A program made the position numbers and the translations under genes. DNA of 64,000 bases from NCBI GenBank assembly GCA_046154185.1, contig JBJXGE010000070.1:62001-126000 (forward strand), given 5' to 3'. Of this stretch, positions 42,395 to 51,499 are shown in pieces (positions within the stretch are counted from its first letter, which is position 1; each line of letters begins with the position of its first letter). Below the pieces are notes generated by a model. The model was not told the DNA's origin, ran no database searches, and was given only the letters and a program-made list of their open reading frames with translations. Origin of the DNA: JBJXGE01 sp046154185 (GTDB lineage: Bacteria > Planctomycetota > UBA8108 > UBA1146 > JAJFFE01).

Positions 42395-42513
42395 GAACGA
42401 ACTCCTCTCGAATGCTGAACGGTATGAGTGTGCGCATCATAGGCGCTTCGAGTCGTATTGCCAGTTCCGTCGGCTCAAGCGGCGCGAACTCGGGACGGAT
42501 TTGCGGCTCGAGC

Positions 42514-43128
42514 TTACGGACCGTCCAGGTCGTGGCGGATATTTTCCTGCGATGGCAGTGGCCGCGGCGACTCGCGCGTCATCACGCGATGCAGCCAGGT
42601 GCGCGCGTAGAGCCAATCATCCTTGACGGTCGTCTGCGAGAGTCCGAGTAGCTCGGCCGACTCCTCGATACTCAAGCCAGCGAAGTACCGCAGGTGCACG
42701 AGATCGTAGAGACGAGCGTCGTGCATCCGGAGTGCTTCGAGCGCCTCTTCGAGCGCGAGCAGATCCTCGTGCGGTTCCGCCAGCACCGAGAATGCATCTT
42801 CCATTTCGATGCGAACCGCTTCGCCACCGTGGCGCAAGCGCTTCTTGCGGCGCGCGCGCTCAATCAAGATGCGTCGCATCGCTTGCGCGGCCGCCGCGAA
42901 AAAATGCCCACGCGTGTCCCAGCGGGCATCCGGCGTATTCAAGAGCCGGAGATACGCTTCATGCACGAGCGCAGTCGGCTGCAAGGTTTGGCCGACGGGC
43001 TCGCGCGCCAAACGGGCGCGCGCCAAGCGCCGCAGCTCGTCATAGAGAAACAAGATGAGCTGCTCGGTGCTGAGCGGCACGCCACTGGGAGGCACGGGAG
43101 GGTGCGGTTCTGGCGCAGACTCCACCAT
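42514..43128 (-). CDS. ECF RNA polymerase sigma factor, planctomycete TIGR02999 type
   Basis: The ATG at 43128 has AAAGGA upstream. The 204-residue protein carries the TIGR02999 hallmarks: LYDELRRLARARLARE, PTALVHEAYLRLL, HFFAAAAQAMRRILIERAR in region 2, and LVHLRYFAGLSIEESAELL with TVKDDWLYARTWL in region 4. This subfamily is expanded in planctomycetes and is controlled by Ser/Thr kinases, not by membrane anti-sigma factors. It heads a minus-strand cluster with an HlyD-like adaptor, a toroid protein and a Ser/Thr kinase, which is the likely regulator of this sigma factor. Confidence 0.93.
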   Translation of the reverse strand: MVESAPEPHPPVPPSGVPLSTEQLILFLYDELRRLARARLAREPVGQTLQPTALVHEAYLRLLNTPDARWDTRGHFFAAAAQAMRRILIERARRKKRLRHGGEAVRIEMEDAFSVLAEPHEDLLALEEALEALRMHDARLYDLVHLRYFAGLSIEESAELLGLSQTTVKDDWLYARTWLHRVMTRESPRPLPSQENIRHDLDGP

Positions 43129-43236
43129 CTTTGAATCCTTTTCTGCGCGGATTATCCCACGTTTTCAAAAATGATCCGGCTGGTTTTCGCGTGCACGGCG
43201 CATGGACCATCAGTCGGGTCGCGACGCATCGCGCCC

Positions 43237-44142
43237 ATGGCCGTAACCCGTAACGGAAAGACAGGCAGTTTGACCAGCCCAACTCATCGCGGGCGACCAA
43301 TTACTCGGCTCACAGAACTTGCAGCGCTCTTCATATTCGGCGTCGCATTGGTGGGTTGCACGCGAACAGCCGCGAGATCGGCGTCGGCCGAGAGCGTCGA
43401 CACTGCGGCTCTCGAAGCAAGGATCGACGCGAAGGTCGAGGCGAAAATCGAAGCGAGTCATCGTAAGTGCGCAGAGTCGCGTGCGAGCCTAGCGGAGCAG
43501 CTCAAGCTGCTGGAGGCGCGCATCGCACGGCTTGAGACGAACGTGGCCACTCGAGACACCGAATCGCGAACGGCGGGAATCGCCGCGCGCGCAGAACAAG
43601 TCGTAGACAAGATCACGACCGAGGCGATCGCACCCAAGACTACGAGTCCGACTCCGGCAGTCGAGCCGAGTCCCGTGGCGACCCCGGCCAAAGAGCTCGG
43701 CGCGTCCGATGTGCGAGAGGTGTCGGATCTCGTTGGTCGAATGGGGCGACTCGTCATCAAGTTTCCTGAGAACACTAAGACTAGCGGTGCGTCCGTGCGC
43801 GTCTTTGTCGGCGAAACGCCCACGGGTGACGCCAGCATTTCGAAATACGGTCATTGCACCGCGGAGCTCATGCCCGGATTCTATTCCGTCGAGATCAGCG
43901 GACGTCCCGCGGGGGTGTTCGAAGTCAAATCGCGACACGAAACTCGAGTCCACACGGGCGTCTTGCGGTTGACCCTCAGCAGCGGCACGAGCGTGACGCT
44001 CTACGCGCCGGGCGCCGCATCGCACTTTCAAAGCCTCTACGGTTCGCACGACGTAGCGCTTCCCGTTGGTGACACCGAAGTATCCATCGCCGGTCGTCGC
44101 GAGCGCGTGACGATTCAGCGCGATGAGATCAAGGAGTTTTAG
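43237..44142 (+). CDS. Lipoprotein with coiled coil, unknown function
   Basis: The frame opens at 43171, but I prefer the ATG at 43237; neither has a strong ribosome binding site. A hydrophobic segment ends in a lipobox (FGVALVGC). Residues about 50-115 form an Ala/Glu/Arg-rich coiled coil with LEARIARLE heptads, then a Pro/Thr-rich linker, and a beta-rich C-terminal domain of about 130 residues (RVFVGETPTGD, FYSVEISGRPAGVFEV). I do not recognise the family. It is followed after one base by a DUF3592 gene, so the two form an operon. It diverges from the ECF sigma gene at 42514-43128. Confidence 0.72.
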   Translation: MAVTRNGKTGSLTSPTHRGRPITRLTELAALFIFGVALVGCTRTAARSASAESVDTAALEARIDAKVEAKIEASHRKCAESRASLAEQLKLLEARIARLETNVATRDTESRTAGIAARAEQVVDKITTEAIAPKTTSPTPAVEPSPVATPAKELGASDVREVSDLVGRMGRLVIKFPENTKTSGASVRVFVGETPTGDASISKYGHCTAELMPGFYSVEISGRPAGVFEVKSRHETRVHTGVLRLTLSSGTSVTLYAPGAASHFQSLYGSHDVALPVGDTEVSIAGRRERVTIQRDEIKEF

Positions 44143-44143
44143 C

Positions 44144-44719
44144 GTGGCACGCTGGCGATTCCTCAAGGCGTCATTTACGTGGTGGTTTGGACTCATCTGG
44201 GCGCTCGTCGGCGTCGTGTTCCTCGTCAGTGGGCTCGCGACTCTCGCGGTTCAAGGGAATGCCGAACCGGCGCCCGCGGGCGCGGTGAGCGAGCCGTGGT
44301 GGCGGCTGCCACTCATTTTCACGAGCGTTGGATTCGTGCTCGGTGGAGTAGGACTCGTGTTGGTGACGAAAACACTCGCGGCGTGTTCTCGCCACCTCGG
44401 CTTGTTGCGCGATGGATTCGCCGCCGTGGGCACGGTCACGGCGGTCGAGGAAAACCTACGCGTGCGAATCAACCAGCGCCATCCGCGTTTTCTGCGCTAC
44501 CAGTTCACCGACGCAGTCGGTCAATTGCACAGCGAACGGAGTTCGTACTTGCCGCGCGAATTCGAGCACCGATTTGCCCCCGGCGCTGCGATCGTCGTTC
44601 TCTACGATCCAAACGACCCGACAAAAAACACCGTCGACATCTTCGGAGACCGTGCCCACGCGTCGACCGCCTTTGAAACAAACGGCTGCGGGGATGACCG
44701 CGTCGACTGCCGACCTTGA
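44144..44719 (+). CDS. DUF3592 family membrane protein
   Basis: I start at GTG (44144), because AAGGAG lies seven bases before it and the stop of the preceding gene is adjacent. The 191-residue protein has two transmembrane helices (about 10-35 and 58-82) and a soluble domain with the DUF3592 pattern: GTVTAVEENLRVR, YQFTDAVGQLHSERS and VVLYDPNDPTKNTVD. The family is widespread, with unknown function and possible roles in membrane protein quality. Cotranscription with the coiled-coil lipoprotein is likely. Confidence 0.85.
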   Translation: MARWRFLKASFTWWFGLIWALVGVVFLVSGLATLAVQGNAEPAPAGAVSEPWWRLPLIFTSVGFVLGGVGLVLVTKTLAACSRHLGLLRDGFAAVGTVTAVEENLRVRINQRHPRFLRYQFTDAVGQLHSERSSYLPREFEHRFAPGAAIVVLYDPNDPTKNTVDIFGDRAHASTAFETNGCGDDRVDCRP

Positions 44720-44722
44720 CGG

Positions 44723-45508
44723 CTACGGGCAAGATCCCGTCACGCCGCACGTCAAGGCATCGCCGGTAGGGTCGGCATCGCAGCTACCAAAGGGCGGCGG
44801 GGGCAGCTGTGCACCCGGCACAAAGAGCGCGCTCAGAGTGAAGATCGCATCGGCGATGTCGAAAAGGCCATCGTCGTTGGAATCACAGGCGTCTTCGCAA
44901 CTCGCAGGCGGCGCACCGGGCTGAAACAAATGGCTCAAGGCGCCGATCGCATCCGCGATATCGAAGCCCGCATCCGCGTTGCAATCGCCGCGGTTGAATC
45001 CGCCGACTCGGTGTGACCGAATCGCCAACCCGTCATACCAGCAGCCCGAAATTACTTGGAACACATCCAGGTAGACGTAATCCGGAAAAGTCACGTCCAC
45101 AGGCACGGCGCCGAAGCTGAGAAACTGTGCGGGGCTGCCATCAATTTCGAGGTCGAGCATCATCTCCTGAGAAAGCGCGCCGAGATCGATGACGTAGCTG
45201 CCGCTCCCGGTCACGAGCTGATCCCCGGTCGTCGCGTGCACGACCAGATCGACGTCGACGACGAAAAACTCCAACACTGGCCCGAGCGAAAACGGCACCG
45301 GCTCGAGCCGAAAGCCACCGGTCACATCTCCGACCGAGAACACCACCGCGCACGCACAAGGCGCCCCGCAGCCGCTCGTCATCGTGCTGCCCGCGTCCAG
45401 CACGAACTGATCGGCACGCAGTGAGTTGGCACTCAGTAGCGACACGAGAATAAATCCGAGGAGCACACCTCTGGAATCAACACCTCTGGAATCAAAACAG
45501 TGAAACAT
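44723..45508 (-). CDS. Secreted protein with dockerin-like C-terminus
   Basis: The ATG at 45508 has GGAGAG five bases upstream and gives a 261-residue protein with a signal peptide (VLLGFILVSLLSANSLRA). The n-region contains a tandem DSRGV DSRGV made by a 15-bp duplication. Residues about 35-180 are beta-rich and unlike the other dockerin-like proteins here, with a Cys-rich start (CGAPCACAV). The C-terminus has two EF-hand-like repeats (RGDCNADAGFDIADAIG, DSNDDGLFDIADAIFTL) and the tail SCDADPTGDALTC ending in Cys-Pro. It converges with the DUF3592 gene, with only four bases between the stops. Confidence 0.86.
   Translation of the reverse strand: MFHCFDSRGVDSRGVLLGFILVSLLSANSLRADQFVLDAGSTMTSGCGAPCACAVVFSVGDVTGGFRLEPVPFSLGPVLEFFVVDVDLVVHATTGDQLVTGSGSYVIDLGALSQEMMLDLEIDGSPAQFLSFGAVPVDVTFPDYVYLDVFQVISGCWYDGLAIRSHRVGGFNRGDCNADAGFDIADAIGALSHLFQPGAPPASCEDACDSNDDGLFDIADAIFTLSALFVPGAQLPPPPFGSCDADPTGDALTCGVTGSCP
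45465..45494. repeat. 15-bp tandem duplication in a signal-peptide region
   Basis: ACACCTCTGGAATCA occurs twice in a row with no change (45465-45479 and 45480-45494). It lies inside the coding start of the dockerin-like gene at 44723-45508 and doubles a DSRGV pentapeptide without breaking the frame. Confidence 0.95.
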
Positions 45509-45617
45509 GATTCTCTCCAATCGCGTCGGCCGACTGATTCGCCCAGCGGAGGGAGGGCGCTGCCGTCGATAGCGTAGCACGCGACATCGCCACGAAAAAG
45601 AAACGCCCCGCCGTCGA

Positions 45618-45986
45618 CTAAAAATTTGCGAAGGTCAGACCCAGCCCGGCGAGCAACCAGAGCAATATGCAAATTCCGGCGATGAGTTTCGTAGGGGCCG
45701 ATGGCCACAAGAAGTGCGTACACGCGCCCGCGATCAGTGGCGCGCCTAAATGCCAAGGCGTGAGAATGCCCTCCGCGCCGAGCGCGTACGCCCACGGTCC
45801 GGCGGCGATGGACCCCGAAATCGTCAGGCAGTCGAGCGCGGCCCAAGAGCGAATTTTCTCGTTGGAAGAAAACATCGGTAAGAAGAAGATCAACGACACA
45901 ATAGGCGCGAGGAAACCGACGAAAGCGAAGATCACGAACCGGCAGCGGCTCGGTGTTTGATTGCTGCGCCTGGAATCATGGTTCAT
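45618..45986 (-). CDS. Small four-helix membrane protein, unknown
   Basis: The 122-residue protein has four hydrophobic segments (about 17-37, 47-63, 74-90 and 99-118) after a short basic N-terminus. The family is not recognised. It has no lipobox or cleavage site. It lies on the same strand as the dockerin-like gene at 44723, 110 bases upstream of that gene's start. Confidence 0.6.
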   Translation of the reverse strand: MNHDSRRSNQTPSRCRFVIFAFVGFLAPIVSLIFFLPMFSSNEKIRSWAALDCLTISGSIAAGPWAYALGAEGILTPWHLGAPLIAGACTHFLWPSAPTKLIAGICILLWLLAGLGLTFANF

Positions 45987-46076
45987 GAGTCAAATTTCGC
46001 TTAAAAGCGACCGTTCAAAAGAGATCTTCGCGCACGGCGATGGTAGGCATCGCGCGCACGAACGCCAGAGAGATTC

Positions 46077-46110
46077 GCGCCAGGAATGGCGCCAGGAATG
46101 GCGCCAGGAA
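46077..46110. repeat. 12-bp tandem repeat, about 2.8 copies
   Basis: GCGCCAGGAATG is repeated twice exactly (46077-46100), followed by a third copy of ten bases (46101-46110). It lies in the untranslated region about 130 bases before the beta-helix gene at 46241. It is probably slippage-prone; there is no sign of a regulatory role beyond its position. Confidence 0.9.
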
Positions 46111-46240
46111 AACGGCTGATGGCAATCGAGCGGCGCGGCGCACAGAGTGTTGTCCGAAGTGCGGCCGAAGTTGCCGTGGACGAGTTGTCAAAGTAGCGAA
46201 GTCTTTCGAACAAGTCGATGATCAGGAGCGTCGAGAATTC

Positions 46241-47449
46241 ATGAGCGCAACTCGACCGCGGCACACGAAGTGTCTTTCGCTGCTAGCGAGCTTGTTTCTG
46301 GTTGTCGTCGCCGCGCGCACCGTCGTTCGTTCCGACGATGTTCGCGAAGTTCGTGTGTCGACGACTGCCGAACTCGAGCGCGCGCTCGCGGCGGCAAAGC
46401 CGGGGACGCGCGTCTTAATGGCGCCGGGCTCGTACGAAGGATTTCGGATCTCGAATTTGAACGGCAGCGATGGGTTGCCGATTTTGCTCGCAGGAGCGAA
46501 CCACGAAGCGCCGCCGGTGATCAGCAGCGGCGTGCAGTTCTCCGAGGTCTCATATCTCGAACTCGCGAACCTGATCATCGCGGGTGCGCGCACGAACGGC
46601 CTCAATGTCGACGATGGTGGCACGTTCGACACGCCATCGCACCACGTGACGCTTCGCAACTTGACGATTCGCGACTGCGGCGGGCGCGGGAATGATGACG
46701 GCATCAAACTCTCGGGGGTCGACGACTTTCGCATCGAGCGCGTCACCGTCGAGCGCTGGGGCCGCGGCGGGTCGGCGATCGACATGGTGGGCTGCCACCG
46801 TGGCGTGATCGACGAGTGCAAGATTCTGGATCGCGAACTCGAGGCCGCCGCCACTGGAATACAAGCCAAGGGCGGCACGCGGGACGTGACGATCCGACGC
46901 TCGCGGTTCGAGCATGCCGGCGAACGCGCTATCAACATCGGCGGCTCGACCGGGCTCGCTTACTTTCGCCCGAAACCTGAATCCTTTGAGGCGAAGGACA
47001 TCACGGTCGAAGGTTGCATCTTTGTTGGGTCGGCCGCGCCCATTGCATTCGTCGGCGTCGACGGCGCGACGGTGCGGAGGAATACGTTTTATCGGCCACG
47101 CAAGTGGTTTCTGCGCATCTTGCAGGAAACTCGAGAAACCGATTTCGTGCCCTGCCGTCACGGAAAATTCCTCGACAACCTCATCGCTTATCGTTCGACG
47201 GAAGTCGCAACGCCCGTGAACATAGGTCCCGGCACTGCGCCCGAGACGTTCGAGTTCGCGCGCAACTATTGGTACTGCATCGACGCGCCGGCGCGCAGCC
47301 GACCGAATCTCCCGGTCGCGGAAACGGAAACCGCGGGCGGCGCGGATCCCGAATTTCGTAACGCCGACGCTGGCGACTTCCGCCTTGCGATAGAGAGTCC
47401 CGCGCGTGCGCACGGCGCGACCGCTTTCGTGCTCGACAAGCTCAAGTGA
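46241..47449 (+). CDS. Exported right-handed beta-helix protein
   Basis: I start at the ATG at 46241, directly before a signal peptide (CLSLLASLFLVVVAARTVV); the frame upstream is not protein-like. The 402-residue mature region has the chondroitinase-B/pectate-lyase-type beta-helix pattern: an N-terminal VSTTAELERALAAAKPGTRVLM cap (cited as its motif core TTAELERALAAAKPG), then coils such as VTLRNLTIRDCGGRGND, FRIERVTVERWG and VTIRRSRFEHAGERAIN. Such proteins bind or cleave polysaccharides or are simply structural. No pectate-lyase catalytic Arg/Lys site is clear. No neighbour suggests a substrate, although a GH2 glycosidase lies 1.6 kb away on the other strand. Confidence 0.85.
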   Translation: MSATRPRHTKCLSLLASLFLVVVAARTVVRSDDVREVRVSTTAELERALAAAKPGTRVLMAPGSYEGFRISNLNGSDGLPILLAGANHEAPPVISSGVQFSEVSYLELANLIIAGARTNGLNVDDGGTFDTPSHHVTLRNLTIRDCGGRGNDDGIKLSGVDDFRIERVTVERWGRGGSAIDMVGCHRGVIDECKILDRELEAAATGIQAKGGTRDVTIRRSRFEHAGERAINIGGSTGLAYFRPKPESFEAKDITVEGCIFVGSAAPIAFVGVDGATVRRNTFYRPRKWFLRILQETRETDFVPCRHGKFLDNLIAYRSTEVATPVNIGPGTAPETFEFARNYWYCIDAPARSRPNLPVAETETAGGADPEFRNADAGDFRLAIESPARAHGATAFVLDKLK

Positions 47450-47558
47450 CTTTGCTGATCGGTTCGAGGCCGGAGCGCGGCTGCGATCGTCTCGTGCGAG
47501 TGAGTCTTGAAGAACGCGAGCCGCTCGAGGACCAACTCCGCATCGGTTGCGCAGTCGA

Positions 47559-48860
47559 CTATTCCAACACGCCGATGGTGCTGCGCGCTTTTTGGAACTC
47601 CTCGCGCGACGCGCGATAGGCTTTTGGCGGCCCATAGAGCCTGAACATCACGAAGCCTTTGCGAAACGGATAGATCTCCGCCTGCATCAGCTCCTCCTCG
47701 CCTTCCTCACTCTTCGGTATGAAAAAGATGCGACCGGCGCCGAGTCCGCATTGAACTTTTTGCGTTTCGAGCCCCGGGTACTCCTTCTTCAAATAGCCTT
47801 CGAACTTGTCATACGTGAAATTCGGATTGCTGGGATCGCCTTCAATCGCTTCGAGCGTGATCGTCGCGACGCCTTTGTCGCCGCGCAATCCCCGGACCCA
47901 CGCCTGGGATGGATATGCGGTTTCAAGTGGCGCGTAGTAGCTCGGCAATTTGATTCCGACACCGAGGCCGCGTGCCCGATAGATGTTGCTGCGATATTTC
48001 GGCGCCTGCGACCGCACTTTGGTTGCGGACTTGTCGATGTTGGTCGTGAGGCCGAGCGTGAACTTCCCGTCGCCGCGCACGCCGACTTCCGATCCGGTCG
48101 TGAGTTGCCATTTTCCGGCGAAGTTCATGCTGACGAATCTCTGCTCGAGCACGTTCGCCTCGATCGTGCACTTGCCGCTCAACGTCAATTGACCCGGGTA
48201 GCCGGCGACTTGCACAGCCTGCGCGATCGTGACGTCGCCGGCCAAGACCGGCTTATAGTTCGCGATGTCGAATTCCTTGAGAATGAACGAGCCTTCTGAG
48301 CTTTCGGCCACTGAGCCCGTGACGCCGAGTAGTGGCGCCACACGGTTAATGTCGAGTTTCACCGGTTTGCCGACCTGCGACTTCTTCGGCAGCTCGAACC
48401 AGCAACCCACCGAGTCATAGTCGGCGAGCAATCGGTTGAGAAATCCGGCGGGCAAAATGCGCTCACCGGTGAGTTCGACTTTGACCTCCTTGTCGTCGCG
48501 CGAGTATTCGAGTTTCAGACCGTTGTAGGGCGGATCGTCGATATCACCGTTACTCTTCGCAAACGCCTGGACGTACGCGCGTGTTGCGCGCGCCTTTTCC
48601 GCCGAGGACTCCAAGATTTCGTCTACGATCTTGGTCTCGCTTTCGACCAGCATCGGAAACGACTCCGCTCCAGCGCGGAACGCGCCTTCCATCTTGGATG
48701 TCATCGTGATGAGCATCGGTCGGCCGGCGACGAGTGGAAAACTGATGTCGACCGAGTCGCCAGCGCCCTGATTGGCGGCAACAACGCTGATGGCCACGCT
48801 CGAAACTGCGAAGCAGACCAGCAAACAGCTTTGGACGCGCGATGGAAGAATTCGACTCAC
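47559..48860 (-). CDS. Exported protein of unknown function
   Basis: The 433-residue protein starts at GTG (48860), with GAAGGG upstream, and has a signal peptide (VQSCLLVCFAVSSVAISVVAA). The mature part is beta-rich with no recognisable domain: LEYSRDDKEVKVELTGER and FVSMNFAGKWQLTTGSEV are typical strands. The last 100 residues contain a helical part with DKFEGYLKKEYPGLETQKV and FFIPKSEEGEEELMQAEIYP. The gene is alone on its strand, downstream of a GH2 glycosidase. I cannot assign a function. Confidence 0.75.
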   Translation of the reverse strand: MSRILPSRVQSCLLVCFAVSSVAISVVAANQGAGDSVDISFPLVAGRPMLITMTSKMEGAFRAGAESFPMLVESETKIVDEILESSAEKARATRAYVQAFAKSNGDIDDPPYNGLKLEYSRDDKEVKVELTGERILPAGFLNRLLADYDSVGCWFELPKKSQVGKPVKLDINRVAPLLGVTGSVAESSEGSFILKEFDIANYKPVLAGDVTIAQAVQVAGYPGQLTLSGKCTIEANVLEQRFVSMNFAGKWQLTTGSEVGVRGDGKFTLGLTTNIDKSATKVRSQAPKYRSNIYRARGLGVGIKLPSYYAPLETAYPSQAWVRGLRGDKGVATITLEAIEGDPSNPNFTYDKFEGYLKKEYPGLETQKVQCGLGAGRIFFIPKSEEGEEELMQAEIYPFRKGFVMFRLYGPPKAYRASREEFQKARSTIGVLE

Positions 48861-49017
48861 GGTGCTAGCCCTTCGCTCAACATAGAACTCTAAGAACGAT
48901 TGTGGACACGAAGTAGCCGACAGACTAATAGCGACACACCCACTCGACTAGCCCCAACTGGCCAGAATTGCGAGCATCCCGAAGGGCGACACAACAGCTC
49001 GCCGCTCGATGCGCTGA

Positions 49018-51306
49018 CTACTTCTTCCGCTGCTCCGGCTCCAGCCACACGATGCCGGCGTCGATGAATTGTCCGCCGGTCGACTGCCGACAGTGAATCG
49101 CGAGAACGCCATCGACATTTCGCAACGCCAGCGCCGCGCGTGCCGAGAGCGGCACGAACGTGTAACCCGTTGTGTAGCCATTGAGCTCAGCGATGCGCTC
49201 GCCGTTCAGAAACACTTCCGCGTCTTCGTCGTGATGGATTGCGAGGAACAAGTCGTCGAGGGCAGCGGCGCGCAACGCGGCGCGCAAATCATCCGCCGCG
49301 ATCGTGAACCGACGCCGCAACCAGATCTCGGCGGTATCCCATTGCGTGCCGATACTGGCGCCGGGCGTCCCAGCGGTGCCGAAGCCTCCGGGGCCGGTCG
49401 ACCACGCGGAGTCGACGAACTCGGCGCGCTCCCAGCCGGCCGCAGGCGCATCAAGCGTGAAGCGCCATTCGGGCGCCGGTAGCCCAGTCGACTGCGCCGT
49501 CGGGAGCAACACGCGCATTTGCGTGCGCGGTCCGAGCACGCGTTGATGCGCGCGCTGCACGCGCGCCGGCTCGATCTTCATGTGTGCGCGATCGTAGGTG
49601 ACGAGCCCATTGACCTCGAGCTCGACATCCGACAATTGCGTGTAGACGGCGGCGGTGAGTCCGTTCGCGATCAAAGGTCGCAGCTGTTGAAAGCACGCGA
49701 CGTACGCCGTCGTCAGCGCCGTGCTATCGGTAAACGAGCGATAGCTCCAACTCCCGTCGGCCTGCCACGTGTGACCCGCGACCGGCAGCCCGAATCCGCC
49801 GAACTCGCCGAGCACGGCGGCGCGCCTCGGTTCAATGGTGGACATGCCCGGTCCCGGATAAACATGCACGTCGCGCGTTTCGCCGCTGCCGCGATCCGTC
49901 CAACCACTCGGCCCGTCGACGATGCGCGTCGGATCGCGCGATTTGACGCTCGCCAAAATACGCTCGGTCTCGAACTGCCCCCACCCTTCGTTGAACGGAA
50001 CCCACGCCACGACGCACGGGAAATGCCCGAGCGTGTCGAGCATGCGATCCAGCTCGCGCTCGAATTGCCGGGCGGATTCGGGCGTGCGCGTAAGGTCGGG
50101 ATCGCTTGGACCAATAGCTCCATCGCCGCTCGGCATGTCCTGCCAAACGAGAAGCCCGATTCGATCGCACCAGTAGTAAAAGCGCGCCGGCTCCACCTTC
50201 ACGTGCTTGCGCACCATGTTGAAGCCGAGATTCTTCACGAGATCGAGATCGTGACGGAGCGCGACTTCGCTCGGCGCCGTGTAGAGTCCGTCCGGCCACC
50301 ATCCTTGATCCAACACGCCGAGTTGAAAGAGTGGTTCACCATTCAAGACGAGACGCGGAACGCCGGCCGCGTCTTTACCGAGCGCGATAGTGCGAAGGCC
50401 GAAATAACTGCGCACGGTGTCGACGACGATCTCGCCGCGCAACACACGCACTTCGAGATCATAGAGGGTGGGGCTCGCGGGTGACCAATGCCTCGGATCA
50501 GGCATACTCAACGTGACGTCGCGGCCGGTGGCATCGGCAACGGCGCGCCCCGCGTCGAACGCGCGGACCTCGATCGTCACGTCGTCAGCGGCCTCGAGCT
50601 CGACGTGCACGCGCACCGCGTTCAAGTCAGGAACGATCTTGAGTGATCGGACGGCACGCTCTGGTAGTGGCTCGAGCCATACACTCTGCCAGATTCCAGT
50701 GACAGCCGTGTACCAAATGCCATGCGGCTTCAGAACTTGTTTGCCGCGCGGTTGCGTGCCAGTGTCCGTCGGATCCCAAACTGCAACCACGAGCTCGTGC
50801 TGATCACCCGAAGCCAGTGCCGAGGTCAACTCGAAACTGAATGGATCGAACCCACCCCGGTGCACGCCGAGCTCACGCCCATCGACCCAAACTCGAGCTT
50901 CCCAATCGACGCCGCCGAAGTGCAGCCAAACTTGGCGCCCTTGCCAGTCGCTGGGCACGGAGAAGCTTCGGCGATACCAAACAAGCTCGGTCGGCGCGAC
51001 CGAGCGCATGACGCCGGAAAGCGCCGACTCGACGGCGAAGGGTACGAGGATCACGCCGTCCCAGGTCGCCGGCCGACCTTCGTCGCGCGGCCGAATGGCG
51101 TATTGCCACTCGCCGTTCAACGATTGCCAATCCGCGCGGACAAGTTGAGGTCGCGGATACTCGGGGTGTACGCGATCGGGCGTGACATCGGCGGCCCACC
51201 GCGTCATGAGCGGGGCGCGCGGACCGTCCGCGCTCGTTGGTAGCGTCAGAATAGCGAAGAGGAGCCAAACGAAGATCCACCAGGGTGTTGGTCGGCGGTG
51301 ATTCAC
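49018..51306 (-). CDS. Exported glycoside hydrolase family 2 enzyme
   Basis: I choose the GTG at 51306, because AGGAGG lies just before it and the resulting N-terminus (NHRRPTPWWIFVWLLFAIL) is a good signal peptide. The 762-residue protein has the GH2 order: sugar-binding jelly-roll (LNGEWQYAIRPRD, VWYRRSFSVPSDW), immunoglobulin-like domain, and TIM barrel with the acid/base WVPFNEGWGQ and the nucleophile VLGEFGGFG. A C-terminal jelly-roll-like domain (WRFTLDAPAAGWERAEF) is an addition. GH2 members cleave beta-galactosides, beta-mannosides or beta-glucuronides; the exact substrate is not clear. No sugar transporter lies nearby. Confidence 0.93.
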   Translation of the reverse strand: MNHRRPTPWWIFVWLLFAILTLPTSADGPRAPLMTRWAADVTPDRVHPEYPRPQLVRADWQSLNGEWQYAIRPRDEGRPATWDGVILVPFAVESALSGVMRSVAPTELVWYRRSFSVPSDWQGRQVWLHFGGVDWEARVWVDGRELGVHRGGFDPFSFELTSALASGDQHELVVAVWDPTDTGTQPRGKQVLKPHGIWYTAVTGIWQSVWLEPLPERAVRSLKIVPDLNAVRVHVELEAADDVTIEVRAFDAGRAVADATGRDVTLSMPDPRHWSPASPTLYDLEVRVLRGEIVVDTVRSYFGLRTIALGKDAAGVPRLVLNGEPLFQLGVLDQGWWPDGLYTAPSEVALRHDLDLVKNLGFNMVRKHVKVEPARFYYWCDRIGLLVWQDMPSGDGAIGPSDPDLTRTPESARQFERELDRMLDTLGHFPCVVAWVPFNEGWGQFETERILASVKSRDPTRIVDGPSGWTDRGSGETRDVHVYPGPGMSTIEPRRAAVLGEFGGFGLPVAGHTWQADGSWSYRSFTDSTALTTAYVACFQQLRPLIANGLTAAVYTQLSDVELEVNGLVTYDRAHMKIEPARVQRAHQRVLGPRTQMRVLLPTAQSTGLPAPEWRFTLDAPAAGWERAEFVDSAWSTGPGGFGTAGTPGASIGTQWDTAEIWLRRRFTIAADDLRAALRAAALDDLFLAIHHDEDAEVFLNGERIAELNGYTTGYTFVPLSARAALALRNVDGVLAIHCRQSTGGQFIDAGIVWLEPEQRKK

Positions 51307-51499
51307 GCTTTCCCTCCTCGTTGACGGCATGTGTAACGCGACTCTAATCCGCATCGCCGACTCGAACAAATACTCCGCGAAAATTTCTGCGAATGGTGCG
51401 AATGATTCGAAGGAACTGAGGCACTACTGACTTGGCCGCGAACTGCGAATCGAACGCGGCGGAGTTTTACAAGACTGCTCAAGAGAGAAAGGACCGACC

